A stretch of DNA of 64,000 nt from Hydrangea macrophylla (GCA_033977485.1 CM066984.1:42725100-42789099); one strand, 5' to 3'; shown: positions 9,121 through 20,246, counted from the stretch's first letter. Notes: generated from the sequence alone by a model not told the origin. Numbers and translations: made by a program.

Positions 9121-9993
9121 CCACAAGGGGGTCGAGGGGGTCGTTCTGGCTCGTCTAAGGGTCGGGGAGGAAGGTTTAATGGCCGCAATGCCCATGCTAA
9201 TCATACTACGGCTGTTGATCTTATAGCCCCTGCTCCGATTGATCAGTCTCTTCCCGCTGTTCTTCCACCTATGTTCACTGCCTCTGAGGTGGAGGAGGCT
9301 CTCCGGAGCCTGATGACTCGTCGTTCTTCTGCTTCCTCTGCCTCTACCTCTGCATCCACACCTACAAGTGCCTCCTCTTCATTTCCACAGACTGGTAACT
9401 TAGTCACTTGTGCCGGAGCATGTTTATCCCATTTGTCTTTCCTGTGGATATTAACTCAGGGGCTTCAGATCATATGTCCGATTTGTTTTCTGTATATACT
9501 CCTCATTCAGGTCAAGATAAAGTTCGCATTACAGACGGCACGTTTTCTTCTGTTACAGGGAAAGGTGTCATCGATGCCCATTGCCTCAGTCATCGGTCCT
9601 ACATGTTCCAGTTTTACTTCTAATCTTTTATCTATTAGTTGTATAACTCGTGATTTGAATTACAGTGTAACCTTTTTCCTTTCTCATTGTGTCTTTCAGG
9701 ACATTACCACAAGGAGTACGATTGGCAGTGGTAGAGAGGAGAATGGCCTTTGCCTTCTAGATGCAGGAAGCAAAGGAGCTCATCACACATCAGTTACTGA
9801 GAATAAGTCTGAAGACATTTGGTTATTACATAGGAGATTAGGACACCCGTCTTTTCATTTACTTAAGCATATGTTTCCTTCTTTAGTCAATAAACCTATT
9901 TTTGAGTTTTTTTGTGAACCTTGTGAACTTGGGAAACACCATCGGACATCTTTTGCTCCGAGCGTTAATAAAAGTTTAACTCCTTTTCCTTAG
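9121..9993 (+). pseudogene. Copia gag C-terminus, protease and start of integrase
   Basis: Continues the interrupted gag: a Gly/Arg-rich tail (GGRGGRSGSSKGRGGRF), then a Ser-rich linker. The protease core is split across frames (INSGASDHMSDLFSVYTPHS near 9455, then ITDGTFSSVTGKGVI). The zinc-binding domain of integrase follows (LLHRRLGHPSFHLLKHMF, CEPCELGKHHR), ending at a stop at 9991. The frame shift at about 9450 disables it. Confidence 0.85.
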
Positions 9994-10760
9994 TGCATTC
10001 TAATGTGTGGGGTCCTTCTCGTATTAATTCTCTTAAAGGTCATCGTTGGTTTGTTATTTTTATTGATGATTATTCACGCACTACATGGCTTTATTTGATG
10101 AAAGAAAGAGTGAAGTGTTTTCTATCTTCAAATCTTTCTATGCAATGGTTTTAACTCAATTTGGGACAGGTATAAAAATTTTACGTTCCGAACAAGGGGG
10201 TGAGTATATTGACTTGGGTCTAGGTGAATTTTTTACTTCAACGGGCATTTTACATCAAACTTCTTGCACTGATACTCCGCAACAAAACGGAGTTGCTGAA
10301 CGAAAAAATCGTCATTTGCTAGATGTTGCCCGTTCCTTGATGTTCACTGCTAATGCTCCAAAATCATACTGGGGTGACGCCGTCGTAACAGCGGCGTATC
10401 TTATTAATCGTCTTCCTACCCAGGTCCTCGATAAAAAGGCTCCTATTGATCTTCTATCTCATCCATCTTCTAGTTTGTCTATCACTCCTCGTGTCTTTGG
10501 TTGTGTGTGTTTTGTCCACAACCACTCTCCTACCAGGGGTAAACTTGACCCTAGAGCCATTAAATGTATTTTTCTAGGATACTCTCCTACTCAAAAGGAA
10601 TACAAGTGTTACAACCCTGAAATTCGGAAGTGGTATGTCTCTATGGATGTTACTTTCCAAGAATTTGTACCTTTCTTTGCCAATCCCAGAATACCTCTTC
10701 AGGGGAGACTAGTCATGAAGAGGTTCTGGGATCAGTCTTACCTGAAATTCCTACTTTTTT
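9994..10760 (+). pseudogene. Copia integrase core
   Basis: VWGPSRINSLKGHRWFVIF and DDYSRTTW lead into FSIFKSFYAMVLTQFGTGIK, then ILRSEQGGEYIDL, and TPQQNGVAERKNRHLLDVAR. The second catalytic Asp, normally in RSDQGGEY, is Glu here. The C-terminal GKLDPRAIKCIFLGYSPTQK motif is present. A frameshift lies upstream. Integrase would insert the cDNA into the genome. Confidence 0.85.
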
Positions 10761-11614
10761 AATCCCGGAAACCCAACTGAACAGAATAGAGAGTGAGGAG
10801 AAAGTGGAGGAAGAACCCATAACTCCGAGGCAAAATGAGGTGTGTGAAGGAGAGATAGAGCAAGTAACCCCTAAACCGAAAGAAGTGTTAATGTACTCTA
10901 GAGGTACGTGGAGTAAGAAAAAAAACAAAGAGGCAGAGGCCAGTACTCCTATTTCTCTACTGCCATCTTCTCCAACTGGTGATGTCTCTGATAATTCTCC
11001 AAGTAAGACTGATAACTTTATTTCCCTAGAGTCTGATGATCTCGATGTTCCTATTGCTGTTAGAAAGGGTGTTAGATCTTGCACTCAACACCCTATATCT
11101 AACTTTGTGTCTTATTCTCACTTGTCTCCTACTTATCGTTCCTATCTTTCAAATATTGCCTCTGTGTTTATTCCTAATCATGTCCAGGATGCCATGGATG
11201 AAGAGATGAAAGCTCTCCATAAGAATGGCACTTGGGAGCTGACTAAGTTACCTATGGGCAAGAACAGTGGGGTGCAAGTGGGTGTATGCAGTGAAGCACA
11301 GAGCAAATAGTACAATTGAAAGGTTTAAAGCCCGTTTGGTTGCTAATGGTTTCAGTCAAACCTATGGAGTGGAGTATCAGGAGACCTTTGCTCCAGTTGC
11401 TAAGATGAACTCTATCAGGATCCTTTTATCTCTTGCAGCCAACTGTGATTGGCCACTTCACCAATTCGATGTGAAGAACGCATTCTTACATGGCAATTTG
11501 GAAGAAGAGGTGTACATGGATATCCCTCCTGGATTTGAGGGGCCGGAGACAGAAGGTAAGGTGTGTAGGCTCAAGAAGCCATTGTATGGCCTCAAACAGT
11601 CCCCAAGAGCGTGA
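10761..11614 (+). pseudogene. Copia integrase-RT linker and RT N-terminal half
   Basis: A charged, Pro/Ser-rich linker is followed by MDEEMKALHKNGTWELTKLP, then after a frameshift near 11265 by GCKWVYAVKHRANSTIERFK, ARLVANGF, ETFAPVAKMNSIRILLSLAA, LHQFDVKNAFLHGNLEEEVY and YGLKQSPRA, ending in a stop at 11612. Confidence 0.85.
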
Positions 11615-11634
11615 TTTGAGAGATTTCTCAAGCT

Positions 11635-12681
11635 ATGTGTAGATACGGGTTCAAACAAAGCCAAGATGATCATACCTTATTCATCAAGCACTCTTTGCAA
11701 GGTAAGACTACTGCACTTATTGTGTACGTGGATGACATTGTTCTCACAGGTGATGACTTGGAGGAAATGCAACGACTAAAGAAGTACATGGCAAGGGAGT
11801 TTGAAATAAAAGATCTAGGGGAGCTTAAATACTTTCTAGGAGTTGAAGTGGCCATGTCTAAGCATGGAATCTTCATCTCTCAAAGAAAGTATGTCTTGGA
11901 TCTCTTGAGTGAAACCGGAATGCTTGGAAGTAAAGCATGTGATACTCCTGTAGAACCAAACCAAAAATTGAGTGATGAAAAAGGTGGGAAAATGGTAGAC
12001 AAGGGGAGATATCAGAGACTTGTAGGGAAGCTTATCTATCTTTCTCATACTCGCCATGATATTACATTTGCTGTTAGTGTAGTAAGTCAATTCATGCATG
12101 CTCCTTGTGAGACACATATGGATGTGGTTTACAGGATCTTGAGATATCTTAAGTCTGCTCCTGGTAAGGGCTTACTCTTTGGTAAGCATGAGCATTTCAG
12201 AATAGAATCATACACAGACGCTGATTGGGCAAGCTCAGTGACCGACAGAAGGTCCACTTCAGAGTATTGCACATTTGTGGGAGGTAACCTTGTTACGTGG
12301 AGAAGCAAAAAACAAAATGTTGTGGCAAGGTCTAGTGCAGAGGCTAAATTTAGAGCAATGGCTCAAGGTGTGTGTGAACTTCTATGGATCAAATTGCTAT
12401 TGAGGGATTTAAAGATCGGACATGAGGATTCAATGAAGTTGTATTGTGATAGTAAATCTGCAATTAGTATTGCACACAACCCGGTCCAGCATGATAGGAC
12501 TAAACATATTGAGATTGACAGGCACTTCATTAAAAAAAACCTCAACAATGGAACAATTTGCACTCCTTTTGTGAAGAGTAGTGATCAACTTGTTGATGTT
12601 CTTACTAAAGGGGTTTGGGTTAGACAGTTTCGTGATATGCTTGACAAGCTGGGATTGAGAGATATCTTCGCACCAGCTTGA
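11635..12681 (+). pseudogene. Copia RT C-terminal half and RNase H
   Basis: A long open frame (348 aa) out of phase with the preceding RT half. YVDDIVLTGDDLEEMQRLKK keeps the catalytic Asp pair. RNase H signatures include YTDADWASSVTDRRSTSEYC, RSSAEAKFRAMA, LYCDSKSA, HDRTKHIEIDRHFIKK and DVLTKGV. It ends LRDIFAPA, followed by the polypurine tract and the 3' LTR. A single frameshift near 11620 breaks RT. Confidence 0.88.
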
Positions 12682-12688
12682 AGGGGAG

Positions 12689-12837
12689 TGTTAGATATGT
12701 TACTTTGTTTTATATTATTAGAATTAAAAGGACTAGGTTGTAATTATTTTTTCTTCTTATTCTTCAATAATATATAAGGGCGTGACTTATTGGTCAACCC
12801 TAAGCTTTTGGATTAATCTCTGTTGTCAAACTTAACA
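12689..12837 (+). repeat. 3' LTR, 149 bp
   Basis: TGTTAGATATG...CTTAACA, differing from 5818-5966 at about three sites; followed by the target duplication catac. Confidence 0.9.
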
Positions 12838-13689
12838 CATACAAGTGAGATACGAATTATTATTCTTTGATACTTTAAGCTTGTCACAGTGGATGATGAG
12901 ACTGGATATCTCATCAGGTTTACACTGTAGCATGATTAACTACCATTGGATGGAGTGATTAATCTCAATCACTAGAGTGTAACTCTCAGTTAATATGCTA
13001 GTGCTTATAGTGCATTGATGGACCTGAGCTTTCCTATTGACACTCAAAACTGTCAAACAGTCGATAGGAACTCATAACTTGTATAAGGTACGTGTTCTCA
13101 ATCTTGAGACGATTATGAACACAGACTATGGATATGACTGCTTTGACTTACCAATCAGTGAGGTCTATTGAAGATCAACACCTGGGTATCGTGGGTATGT
13201 CATGTTCATAGGGTTGTGAACATATATTGTCAAGATAGAATCTACCCTCTGATTTAGAGTAAGCAATCCCTTGAGAATGTCACTAAGTTGATTACTGAGA
13301 ACTACAGTCTTGTTGATAAGTAGTTATCAACATGTTTGGTAATCATGAGAGGTGTATAGGACTCAAGGAATACAAGAAGTATTCATGATTCAGGTTGACA
13401 GTAAGAGTTATCCGACCACCTGAATATGATTACGAATGCTGAAGGTAGAGGGACATTAGAACACCATACAAGTCTAGTTGTCGCTTCGGATATGCTCTTT
13501 TGCCTTGAAGTTCAGTTATCGTTTTATAGTGAAGTAAACGTTAACTGATCAATTGGTTAATTTGCTGATCAAAGAGTTTGGTCATGAGAATTAACAACTG
13601 GTCTGAGCCAACAATAAAGAGCCTAGGAGGTCCAACTCTTAGCTCCGCTAGGATGCTTGGAAAGGCACTTGAGGATCATGTCAAGACAG

Positions 13690-13757
13690 GTTCGATCAAT
13701 CGAATGTGGCTCAATCGATCGAAGCTTCGATCGATCAAAATCACTTCGATCGCTTAA
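13690..13757. repeat. CGATCGA palindromes upstream of the LTR TATA box
   Basis: ttcgatcaatcgaa, ctcaatcgatcgaag, cttcgatcgatcaaa and cttcgatcgctt lie just before tataaatag (13781). The same arrangement is seen in the related LTR at 49843-49951. Confidence 0.75.
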
Positions 13758-13780
13758 ACGTTAGGTCGGTTCTGGGAATC

Positions 13781-13789
13781 TATAAATAG
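13781..13789 (+). promoter_or_regulatory. TATA box of the solo copia LTR
   Basis: tataaatag inside ggaatctataaatagggcag. It is conserved in the related LTR at 49975-49987 and marks the likely LTR promoter. Confidence 0.6.
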
Positions 13790-13883
13790 GGCAGTTGGGC
13801 CCAGAAAAAGGGGTTCATCGTTTTAACACGCCAGAAGCTGCAGAAACTGTTTTAGAGCTCCTAAACCTTCTCCTTCCTCTCTA

Positions 13884-14135
13884 CTCCCTCCGTCCCATTT
13901 TATGTGTCCATCTTGGGGAATCCAACTATTTAAGGGGACAAAAAGAATCTACCCCTACTTTCCACAATTGCCCATAATCATTGCACTTTCTTTTTTTGTT
14001 TTGTTTTGGTGTTGATTGCAAGGAAGGGTAGTTTGGGAAACTAAGTAAAATTTGCATACTAATTTAGGAAAGTGGACAACAATTTTGGAACATCTCAAAA
14101 AGGAAAGATGGACACATAAAATGGGACGGAGGGAG
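13884..14135. mobile_element. Stowaway-type MITE, 252 bp, TA target duplication
   Basis: Perfect terminal inverted repeats CTCCCTCCGTCCCATTTTAT and complement, with TA on both sides (13882-13883 and 14136-14137). The related LTR near 50080 lacks it, with the flanking sequence continuous. Tc1/mariner-derived, non-coding. Confidence 0.95.
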
Positions 14136-14404
14136 TATTAGGGTTCCCACCAACCCTAGTCTTTCTGGCAGGCATCCGTAGGAGTCATGAGAGTGAAGAC
14201 AACCTAGTGGAGGCTGCTGCACCATCCAAGAGAAAGAAATTCAGAATTGGGTTCAAGACCTGAGGTATATTTCTTCTCCCTCTTGTTAGTACGCATCTAT
14301 AGAAGTGACGAGTAGTAGATCCTGGGCTACCAATAAGTTTTTATAACTCAATATTTCCGCTGCACGTTTAAAAATAATTTCAAACCTATTTTTCCTTCAT
14401 AAAG

Positions 14405-14497
14405 GGCCTCTATCAAGTCACTATCCTGCTTACTCGGGTTGTAGGAGGGGCAGACTCAAAGCCCACAATTTCTTTCTTGTCAACTCAAGCATTTATC
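14405..14497. other. Residual EME1 intron 3 sequence
   Basis: Short non-repeat stretch between the solo LTR and the next copia insertion; nothing recognised. Confidence 0.5.
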
Positions 14498-14502
14498 ATT
14501 GC

Positions 14503-14690
14503 AAAAGAAAGAGAAGAGAGGAATAATTTCAATGTATTATTCATCCAATATGTATGGGTTTACATACAAACTAAGAAAACCAAAAAAGGAAAGATAAAGA
14601 AAGAAAATAAACAGATTACAATCAATCTTAATCAATCTATTCCTAAAAACCCGTGATTGGGTTTGACTATAATCAAAATATATTCCAACA
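14503..14690 (-). repeat. 3' LTR (minus strand), 188 bp
   Basis: Read on the minus strand it begins TGTTGGAATATATTTTG and ends CTTTCTTTT. Confidence 0.9.
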
Positions 14691-14726
14691 CTCCCCATCA
14701 AGCTGGAGTTGGAGTAAAGATATTAA

Positions 14727-15980
14727 TCAGACCCAGCTTGACCAAAGATGACTGTAAAAGTGAAGGGCCAACAGACTTTGTAAACATACAGTTTGATCAG
14801 TGAAAGGCACAAATTCTAGGACGATGATTCCAGATCGAACTTTTTCTCTAATGAAGTGAACGTCGACTTCAATATGCTTCGTACGTTCATGGAGAACTGA
14901 GTCAGAGGCAAGCATAAGAGCAGACTTGTTATCACAGAATAAGGTAGAAGAGCCACTAACTGGGAAACCCAATTCTTTCAATATTGCACGCACCCATAGG
15001 AGCTCACATGTACCCTGGGCCATGGCCCGATACTCTGCCTCAGCGGAAGAACGAGAAACCACAGCTTGTTTCTTGCTTTTCCATGAGATAAGATGATTCC
15101 CATAGAACGTGCAGAACCCAAATGTGGACCGACGATCACTCTTAGATCCTGCATAGTCTGCATCTGTAAAGCAGGACACCCCAGACTGTGTTCCTGCAGA
15201 GTAAAATAATCCAAGACCTGGACAAGTCTTGAGATACCGAAGAATATGATGAACAGCATCTAGGTGAGACGATCGGGGCACATGCATAAACTGACTCACT
15301 ACACTTACTGCAAATGTAATATCTGGTCTAGTGTTGATCAAATAGATACGACGACCAACAAGCCGCTGATATACTGAAGCATCAGGAAGAAGTTCCCCAG
15401 ACTCAATAGACAGCTTATGATTAGGATGCATGGGGGTGGAGGTAGGACGACACCCCATCATACCTATATCTTGCAAAAGATCCAGAGTATATTTTCGTTG
15501 AGAGAGTGAGATTCCCTGACGAGATCGAGCAACTTCTATCCCGAGAAAATATCGAAGGGAACCCAAGTCCTTAACATTCAAGGATTGACTAAGGGCCTTC
15601 TTGACTTTAGTAATACCTGAAACATCATCCCCGGTAATAATAATATCATCCACATATATTAGTATAATAACCGTCCGTCCATCAGATCGACGATGCGTAA
15701 AACAAGTATGATCAGAATGGCACTGGGTGAAACCCAAAGATAAGATAACATCACTGAACCGATTAAACCAAGCTCGAGGAGATTGCTTAAGTCCATATAA
15801 CGATTTCCGAAGACGACATACCTTCCCTGAATACTCCCCCTCAGCGCGAAAACCAGGTGGAGGATCCATATAGATAATTTCATCCAAATCCCCATTTAAG
15901 AAAGCATTTGTAACATCCATTTGGTGCAAGGGCCAAGAGAAAGAGGCAGCCAGCGAGATAATAAGACGAACTGAAGTCAA
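14727..15980 (-). pseudogene. Copia RT-RNase H
   Basis: A 417-codon frame: LHQMDVTNAFLNGDLDEIIY, YGLKQSPRAWFNRF, YVDDIIITGDD (catalytic Asp pair), LRYFLGIEVARSRQGISLSQ, YTLDLL. RNase H follows with FTDADYAGSKSDRRSTFGFC, RSSAEAEYRAMAQ, LFCDNKSA, HERTKHIEVDVHFIREK. The last ~20 codons are out of frame relative to the normal C-terminus, so a late frameshift is present. RT begins upstream, separated by a stop at about 16025. Confidence 0.88.
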
Positions 15981-16025
15981 TTTTGCTACAAGAGCAAAGG
16001 TAGCACTGAAGTCTTTCCCGGGAAT

Positions 16026-17405
16026 CTAAGTAAAGCCCTTAGCCATAAGACGGGCCTTATATCGCTCAATAGTACCATCAGCCTGATATTTAATGGTGAA
16101 GACCCACTTGTACCCAACTATTTTCTCACCTGGGGGTAAAGACACAAGTTCCCAAGTCTGGTTATGTTGAAGCGCATCCATTTCCATAGTCATGGCAGCT
16201 ACCCACTGTGGATCCTGAAGTGCCTCAGAGACAGACCGAGGGATGGATGTGGAATCAACCTGACTAAGAAAAGAGCAATAGGAGTCTGAAAGGCCCTGGT
16301 AAGACACATACTGAGCAATAGGATGATTAGTACTAGCAGTGAAGCCATAACGGTTAGGGGGACGGCGAAGCCGGGTGGATTGTCTAGTAGGTAAAGGAGT
16401 AGAAGCATTACCAGATTCCGTGGAAGATCTTGGAAGTGGAGTCTGAGCAGGAGGCCGGCGAGAATACACCTGAGTGGGAGCGGTGATAATGACCGGAGGA
16501 AGGGAGGAGGAAGTCTCCAGAGATGGTTCAAATAGAGAAACTGGACGCGGAAGCAACTCAACATTTTCGGATAAGGCATCTGGAGAAGGAGTAGAGACAG
16601 ACTGAGAACCTGCAAAAAATGGAGTATCTTCCAGAAACGTAACATCCTAATGATACATATGACGGGTGACTGGGTCATAACACCAATAACCTTTGGACAT
16701 AGGTGAATAGCCCAGGAAGATGCAGCGAACAGCTTTATTGTCTAATTTGGTCCAAGTGGGACTGCGATTCTGGACAAAACAGGTACAACCAAACACACGG
16801 GGTAAAATAGGGAAGAGAGTTTTGTCGGGCTGAAGAAGTTGCATTGGTGCCTTGCCCTGTAGGACACGACTGGGAGTTCGATTGAGAAGGAAAGTGACAG
16901 TAAGAACAGCTAAATGCCAGAAGTATTTGGGTACATTCATCCCGCAAAAAAGACACTGAACAACAGACATGATGGAGCGGTTCTTTCGTTCCGCTACACC
17001 ATTCTGCTCTGGAGTATAAGGACAGGTGAGTTCTTGGAGAATGCCATGCTTACTAAGCGTAGCCCGAAATTCATTAGTAATATATTCCCTACCATTATCA
17101 GAACGCAAATGACGGACCACTGTGCTAAATTGAGTTTTAATCATTTGCAAAAAATTAGAGAACAAGGAAAAAACTTCAGATTTCTTTTTAAGCAAATAAA
17201 CCCATGTGCACCTAGTGTAGTCATCAATGAATGTAACATAATAACGGTACCCAGAAATAGCAGTAACTGGGGAAGGACCCCATACATCAGTATGAATAAT
17301 ATCAAACATAGATGGAGCACGATGCATATGAGGTATATACTGAGAACGAGTATGTTTAGATAATTCACACCACACAACTAAATTTAAATTTCTGGCAAAC
17401 TTCAT
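16026..17405 (-). pseudogene. Copia integrase, linker and RT N-terminus
   Basis: Two frames. The first (17405-16647) starts after the zinc-binding His/Cys region and contains FDIIHTDVWGPSPVTAISGY, FIDDYTRCTWVYLLKKKSEV, LRSDNGREY (catalytic Asp present), TPEQNGVAERKNRSIMSVVQ, and the LDNKAVRCIFLGYSPMSKGY motif. The second (16556-16026) holds the Ser/Pro-rich linker and the RT start (WVAAMTMEMDALQHNQTWEL, GYKWVFTIKYQADGTIERYK), ending at a stop within KGFT. Confidence 0.86.
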
Positions 17406-17926
17406 TTAATAATGGGAAAAGTTGACAAAGATAATTAAAGTTAGCATGGCCAAAGCGGGCATGCCACAATTTTATTGACTCGAAAGAAAAACTAGACAAC
17501 TTAGATGACTCTGAATTAGGCAAAACTGAGGCCTGAAGACTCGAAGACGACAAACGGAAACTCCCGCCAGGTGGATCACCGAAGTAGTAGAGGCCATTCC
17601 GCTCATATCCCTTGCCAAAAATCTTCTTCGAAATCCGGTCCTGCAATAGACAACAATCAGGTAAGAACACAACTGCACAATTGAGAGATTTGGCAAGACG
17701 ATTAACTGAGAGAAGATTATAAGGAAATGTAGGAACATGAAGAACAGAAGATAAAGTGATACTTGGAGAGAGACAAATATCGCCTTTACTTTTTACAAAG
17801 ATAGTAGACCCATCGGCAATCCGGACACACTGGGAGATGGGGACCAGAGAGGAGGAAAATAAAGACAACTCACCAGTCATATGATCACTGGCACCGGAAT
17901 CCAGAATCCAAGAGCGGTTGCTAGAC
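17365..17926 (-). pseudogene. Copia protease and integrase zinc-binding domain
   Basis: WILDSGASDHMTGELSLF at the right end is the aspartic protease active site in an intact form. SSVLHVPTFPYNLLSVNRLA follows. KLWHARFGHANFNYLC and a Cys pair form the HHCC zinc-binding part of integrase. A frameshift near 17400 separates it from the integrase core. Confidence 0.85.
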
Positions 17927-18045
17927 CCAACATGGAGGGCAGTAGAAGATGTACCTGAGGCCAGAGTAGCAGTGGGAATAATGCCAGATTAAGAACCTTG
18001 CTGAAGTAATGATCCCAATTGAGACTGAAGTTGACCAATCTGAGT

Positions 18046-18978
18046 CTATAGCTGGAGAAGATCCGGAGTAGGTGTTGTTTCAACAATAGCAGCAGTGCGA
18101 GCTGGGGCCCTTCCTTTATTGCGAGGAGGCTTCTCCCGAAGTTCAAGATGAAGCTTGAAGCAACGGTCCTTGACATGACCAAGAATACCACAGTGAATGC
18201 AGAATGGGCGATTACCAGAACCAGGAGGACGGGTGTAAGGTCCAGACGGGGCAGCAAGAGCCATCTGGTCCGGCAATGAGGATGGCTCAAGTAAAGCAGG
18301 AGATATCAAGCGTCGACGACGCTCATCACCATCAAGAGTGGCAAAGGCCTCAAATAAAGAGGGCAAAGGTGAGGTATTTAAAATCTGAGTATGAAGAGAT
18401 TCGAACTCAGGTTTTAAACCCATCAGGAACTGGTATGTGTGCTGGCAATTGAGACGTCGAAGAGCAATGGTGGCTGCCTCGGGTGGAAACTCACTAAGGG
18501 GCTCATACTGAGCCAATTCCTCCCAACGTGATTGAAGATAGCCAAAATAATCGGCAACGGAAAGACCCAATGTAAGCTGAGATGCGTGGGCAACCTCCTG
18601 ATAAAGCTCAAAGATACGGGAGTCATTGCACTCATGGGCATACATCTGAGTCAAAGAAGTCCACAGATTGTGAACGGTGTCATGAAACATGAACATATGA
18701 TAGATCCGATCCTCCATAGAGTTAAATAACCACCCTAATATGGTACAGTTGTCAATATCCCACTGTGCAAATGCGGGATCAAAGATTGCCGGCTTCGGTT
18801 CAGTACCCAATATCCACCCAGACTTGCCACGTCCTCCAAGATAAAGACGAAAAGAACGGGACCAAGCAGCGAAATTCCTTCCATTCAACAACACGCTCGT
18901 AACCCTATGAGCAGGGGTGTGTTGGGAGAGCGACAGATCTGGGCGTATAGATGTAGCAGTGTCCTTACCGTCAGTCAT
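18046..18978 (-). pseudogene. Copia gag (310 codons)
   Basis: ATG at 18978. It encodes LLNGRNFAAWSRSFRLYLGG, RGKSGWILG, ILGWLFNSMEDRIYHMFMF, FLMGLKPEFESLHTQIL, and a CCHC zinc knuckle (FCIHCGILGHVKDRC). The frame stops at 18046, short of the protease, so the original Gag-Pol frame is interrupted by that stop and by another at about 17992. Gag itself looks complete. Confidence 0.85.
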
Positions 18979-19383
18979 ATTAGAATGTCTGAATCCTTAC
19001 CGTCAGTCATATTAGAATGTCTGAATCCGGATAAAAGCCAACAGAATTGTAGAGAATCGGAGGCAAATAAGAGGAGAAGAGCACTAAGGCTCTAATGCAT
19101 CACACTGATGCGAAAGAGGCCCACGGAGGGGCAGGCGGCAGCAGGACAAGCTGCCGCTGATGAACAGAGGGCCGACAAGTGTCGGCGAGGGACCCTGAAG
19201 AGTCGGCGAGGGCTGTGGGTGGCTGGGGACTTGCGGAGAAGGGTGGAGGGGCTGGGGAGGGTCGCCGAGAGGTGGAGGGGGGCTGGGGACTTGCGGCAAA
19301 GGGTGGTGGTGGCTGGGAAGGTTGCGCCGAGAGGTGGAGGTGGTGCGGCGGGTGAGGTTGTGGGAAGAGAGAGGCTAGGTTTT

Positions 19384-19395
19384 GCTCTGATACCA
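19384..19395 (-). other. Primer binding site (minus strand)
   Basis: The reverse complement is TGGTATCAGAGC, directly abutting the LTR whose last bases are CTTTT. Confidence 0.92.
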
Positions 19396-19583
19396 AAAAG
19401 AAAGAGAAGAGAGGAATAATTTCAATGTATTATTCATCCAATATGTATGGGTTGATGTACAAACTAAGAAAACCAAAAAAGGAAAGATAAAGAAAGGAAA
19501 TAAACAGATTACAATCAATCATAATCAATCTATTCCTAAAAACCCGTGATTAGGTTTGACTATAATCAAAATATATTCCAACA
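19396..19583 (-). repeat. 5' LTR (minus strand), 188 bp
   Basis: Begins TGTTGGAATATATTTTG at 19583 and ends CTTTCTTTT at 19396, about 3% different from its partner. Confidence 0.9.
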
Positions 19584-19733
19584 ATTGCATAAATAAATAA
19601 ATAAAAACCACAAATATTTTAACTCAATATATGAAATTGACAGCCTGGAACGTACCTCTGCAACAGGTACTTAGAGAATAAAAATTAAAACATTAATTCA
19701 TAACCACTATCATCCTACATCAAGAGAAAATAC

Positions 19734-19807
19734 CTGGGGGAAATCATCTTCTGAAAAAATTGGATATGAAGAACTATTGCCGGACATTTGTGTTAAATTA
19801 TCATTTC
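19734..19807 (-). CDS. EME1: EME1 exon 3 (residues 171-195)
   Basis: 74 nt, with acceptor TTTACAG|GAAATG and donor CCCAG|GTATTT. It encodes GNDNLTQMSGNSSSYPIFSE and DDFPQ. It is joined to exon 2 by a 289 bp intron that contains a MITE, and followed by the 14.9 kb intron 3. Confidence 0.8.
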
Positions 19808-19927
19808 CTGTAAACACCCTCGTGAGTTTGACAACAAGATGGTGAGAGCAAATTCCATATGATTTCCTAGGGATTTTCACAATTTGTGACCAGTCCAGAC
19901 ATTGCAGAACCGTGCACAAAAGATTAA

Positions 19928-20059
19928 GGGTAAATATCTCCTAATCCCCTGAGGTTTGGCCTTAATTCGAAAATAAGGGAGGTAAGTGAGATTCCTAAAA
20001 CGTGAGGGATGGTAAGTGTATTAAGGCAAAACTTCAAGGGAGGTAGGTGATATTTACCC
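19928..20059. mobile_element. 132 bp MITE in EME1 intron 2, 9 bp target duplication
   Basis: Terminal inverted repeats start GGGTAAATATC and end GATATTTACCC, and the inverted match extends about 30 bp. aaagattaa is present on both sides (19919-19927 and 20060-20068). A 9 bp duplication suggests a Mutator-type origin. The intron is otherwise only about 150 bp. Confidence 0.88.
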
Positions 20060-20096
20060 AAAGATTAATTTAGATACAGGATGAACTTACTCATAC

Positions 20097-20246
20097 CAAA
20101 GGTTGATTCAAGGAATCGAGAGCTGAATTCTTGATCCTTTTCCATGTCAAGAACAGCATCCATTGTTTTGTTCTGCTCAAAAGTCTCCCTCCCACATCTG
20201 TTTTCAGATTCATCATCGGACTCCAAACTGATCAATTCACTGATTC
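20097..20246 (-). CDS. EME1: EME1 exon 2 (residues 121-171)
   Basis: 150 nt, with acceptor TTTCAG|GAATCAG and donor TTTG|GTATGAG. It encodes ISELISLESDDESENRCGRE and then a Gln/Lys/Asp-rich stretch ending RFLESTF. ELISLESDDESE is a third SUMO-interacting-like motif. Phase 1 on both sides matches exon 1 and exon 3. The exon lies 21.3 kb from exon 1. Confidence 0.85.

Larger units (their letters stand above)
5818..12837 (+). mobile_element. Ty1/copia element with two LTRs, target duplication CATAC
   Basis: Two 149 bp LTRs with about three differences bound the element. catac occurs at 5813-5817 and at 12838-12842. The primer site tggtatcagagt starts at 5967 and a polypurine tract precedes 12689. 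The internal region encodes Gag, protease, integrase, RT and RNase H with stops and frameshifts. It is inserted in the solo LTR 5099-14399 and was itself hit at 7257 by a younger copia element. Confidence 0.92.
5099..14399 (+). mobile_element. Solo copia LTR, target duplication TAAAG, split by nested insertions
   Basis: It begins TGTTGGGTTTGTGCCCTCAAACC and ends TTTTTCCTTCA. The 5-mer taaag is at 5094-5098 and again at 14400-14404. It matches, segment by segment, the 5' LTR of the copia element at 48841-50331, but no primer site or internal region follows. It is therefore a solo LTR left by recombination between two LTRs. Three later insertions (5166-5715, 5818-12837 and 13884-14135) break its roughly 1.48 kb. 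It sits in EME1 intron 3. Confidence 0.9.
14503..19583 (-). mobile_element. Ty1/copia element, minus strand, target duplication ATTGC
   Basis: 188 bp LTRs at 14503-14690 and 19396-19583 differ at about six sites. attgc flanks both ends (14498-14502 and 19584-19588). The primer site (minus, 19384-19395) reads TGGTATCAGAGC and the polypurine region lies next to 14690. All copia domains are present with few lesions. The LTR runs from TG to TT rather than TG to CA, as both the primer site and the target duplication show. It lies in EME1 intron 3, in the same orientation as the gene. Confidence 0.92.

Noticed and set aside
19084..19419. Pro-rich and Gly/Arg-rich frames on both strands
   Set aside because: They lie in the GC-rich leader between the primer site and gag of a copia element and resemble no protein family.
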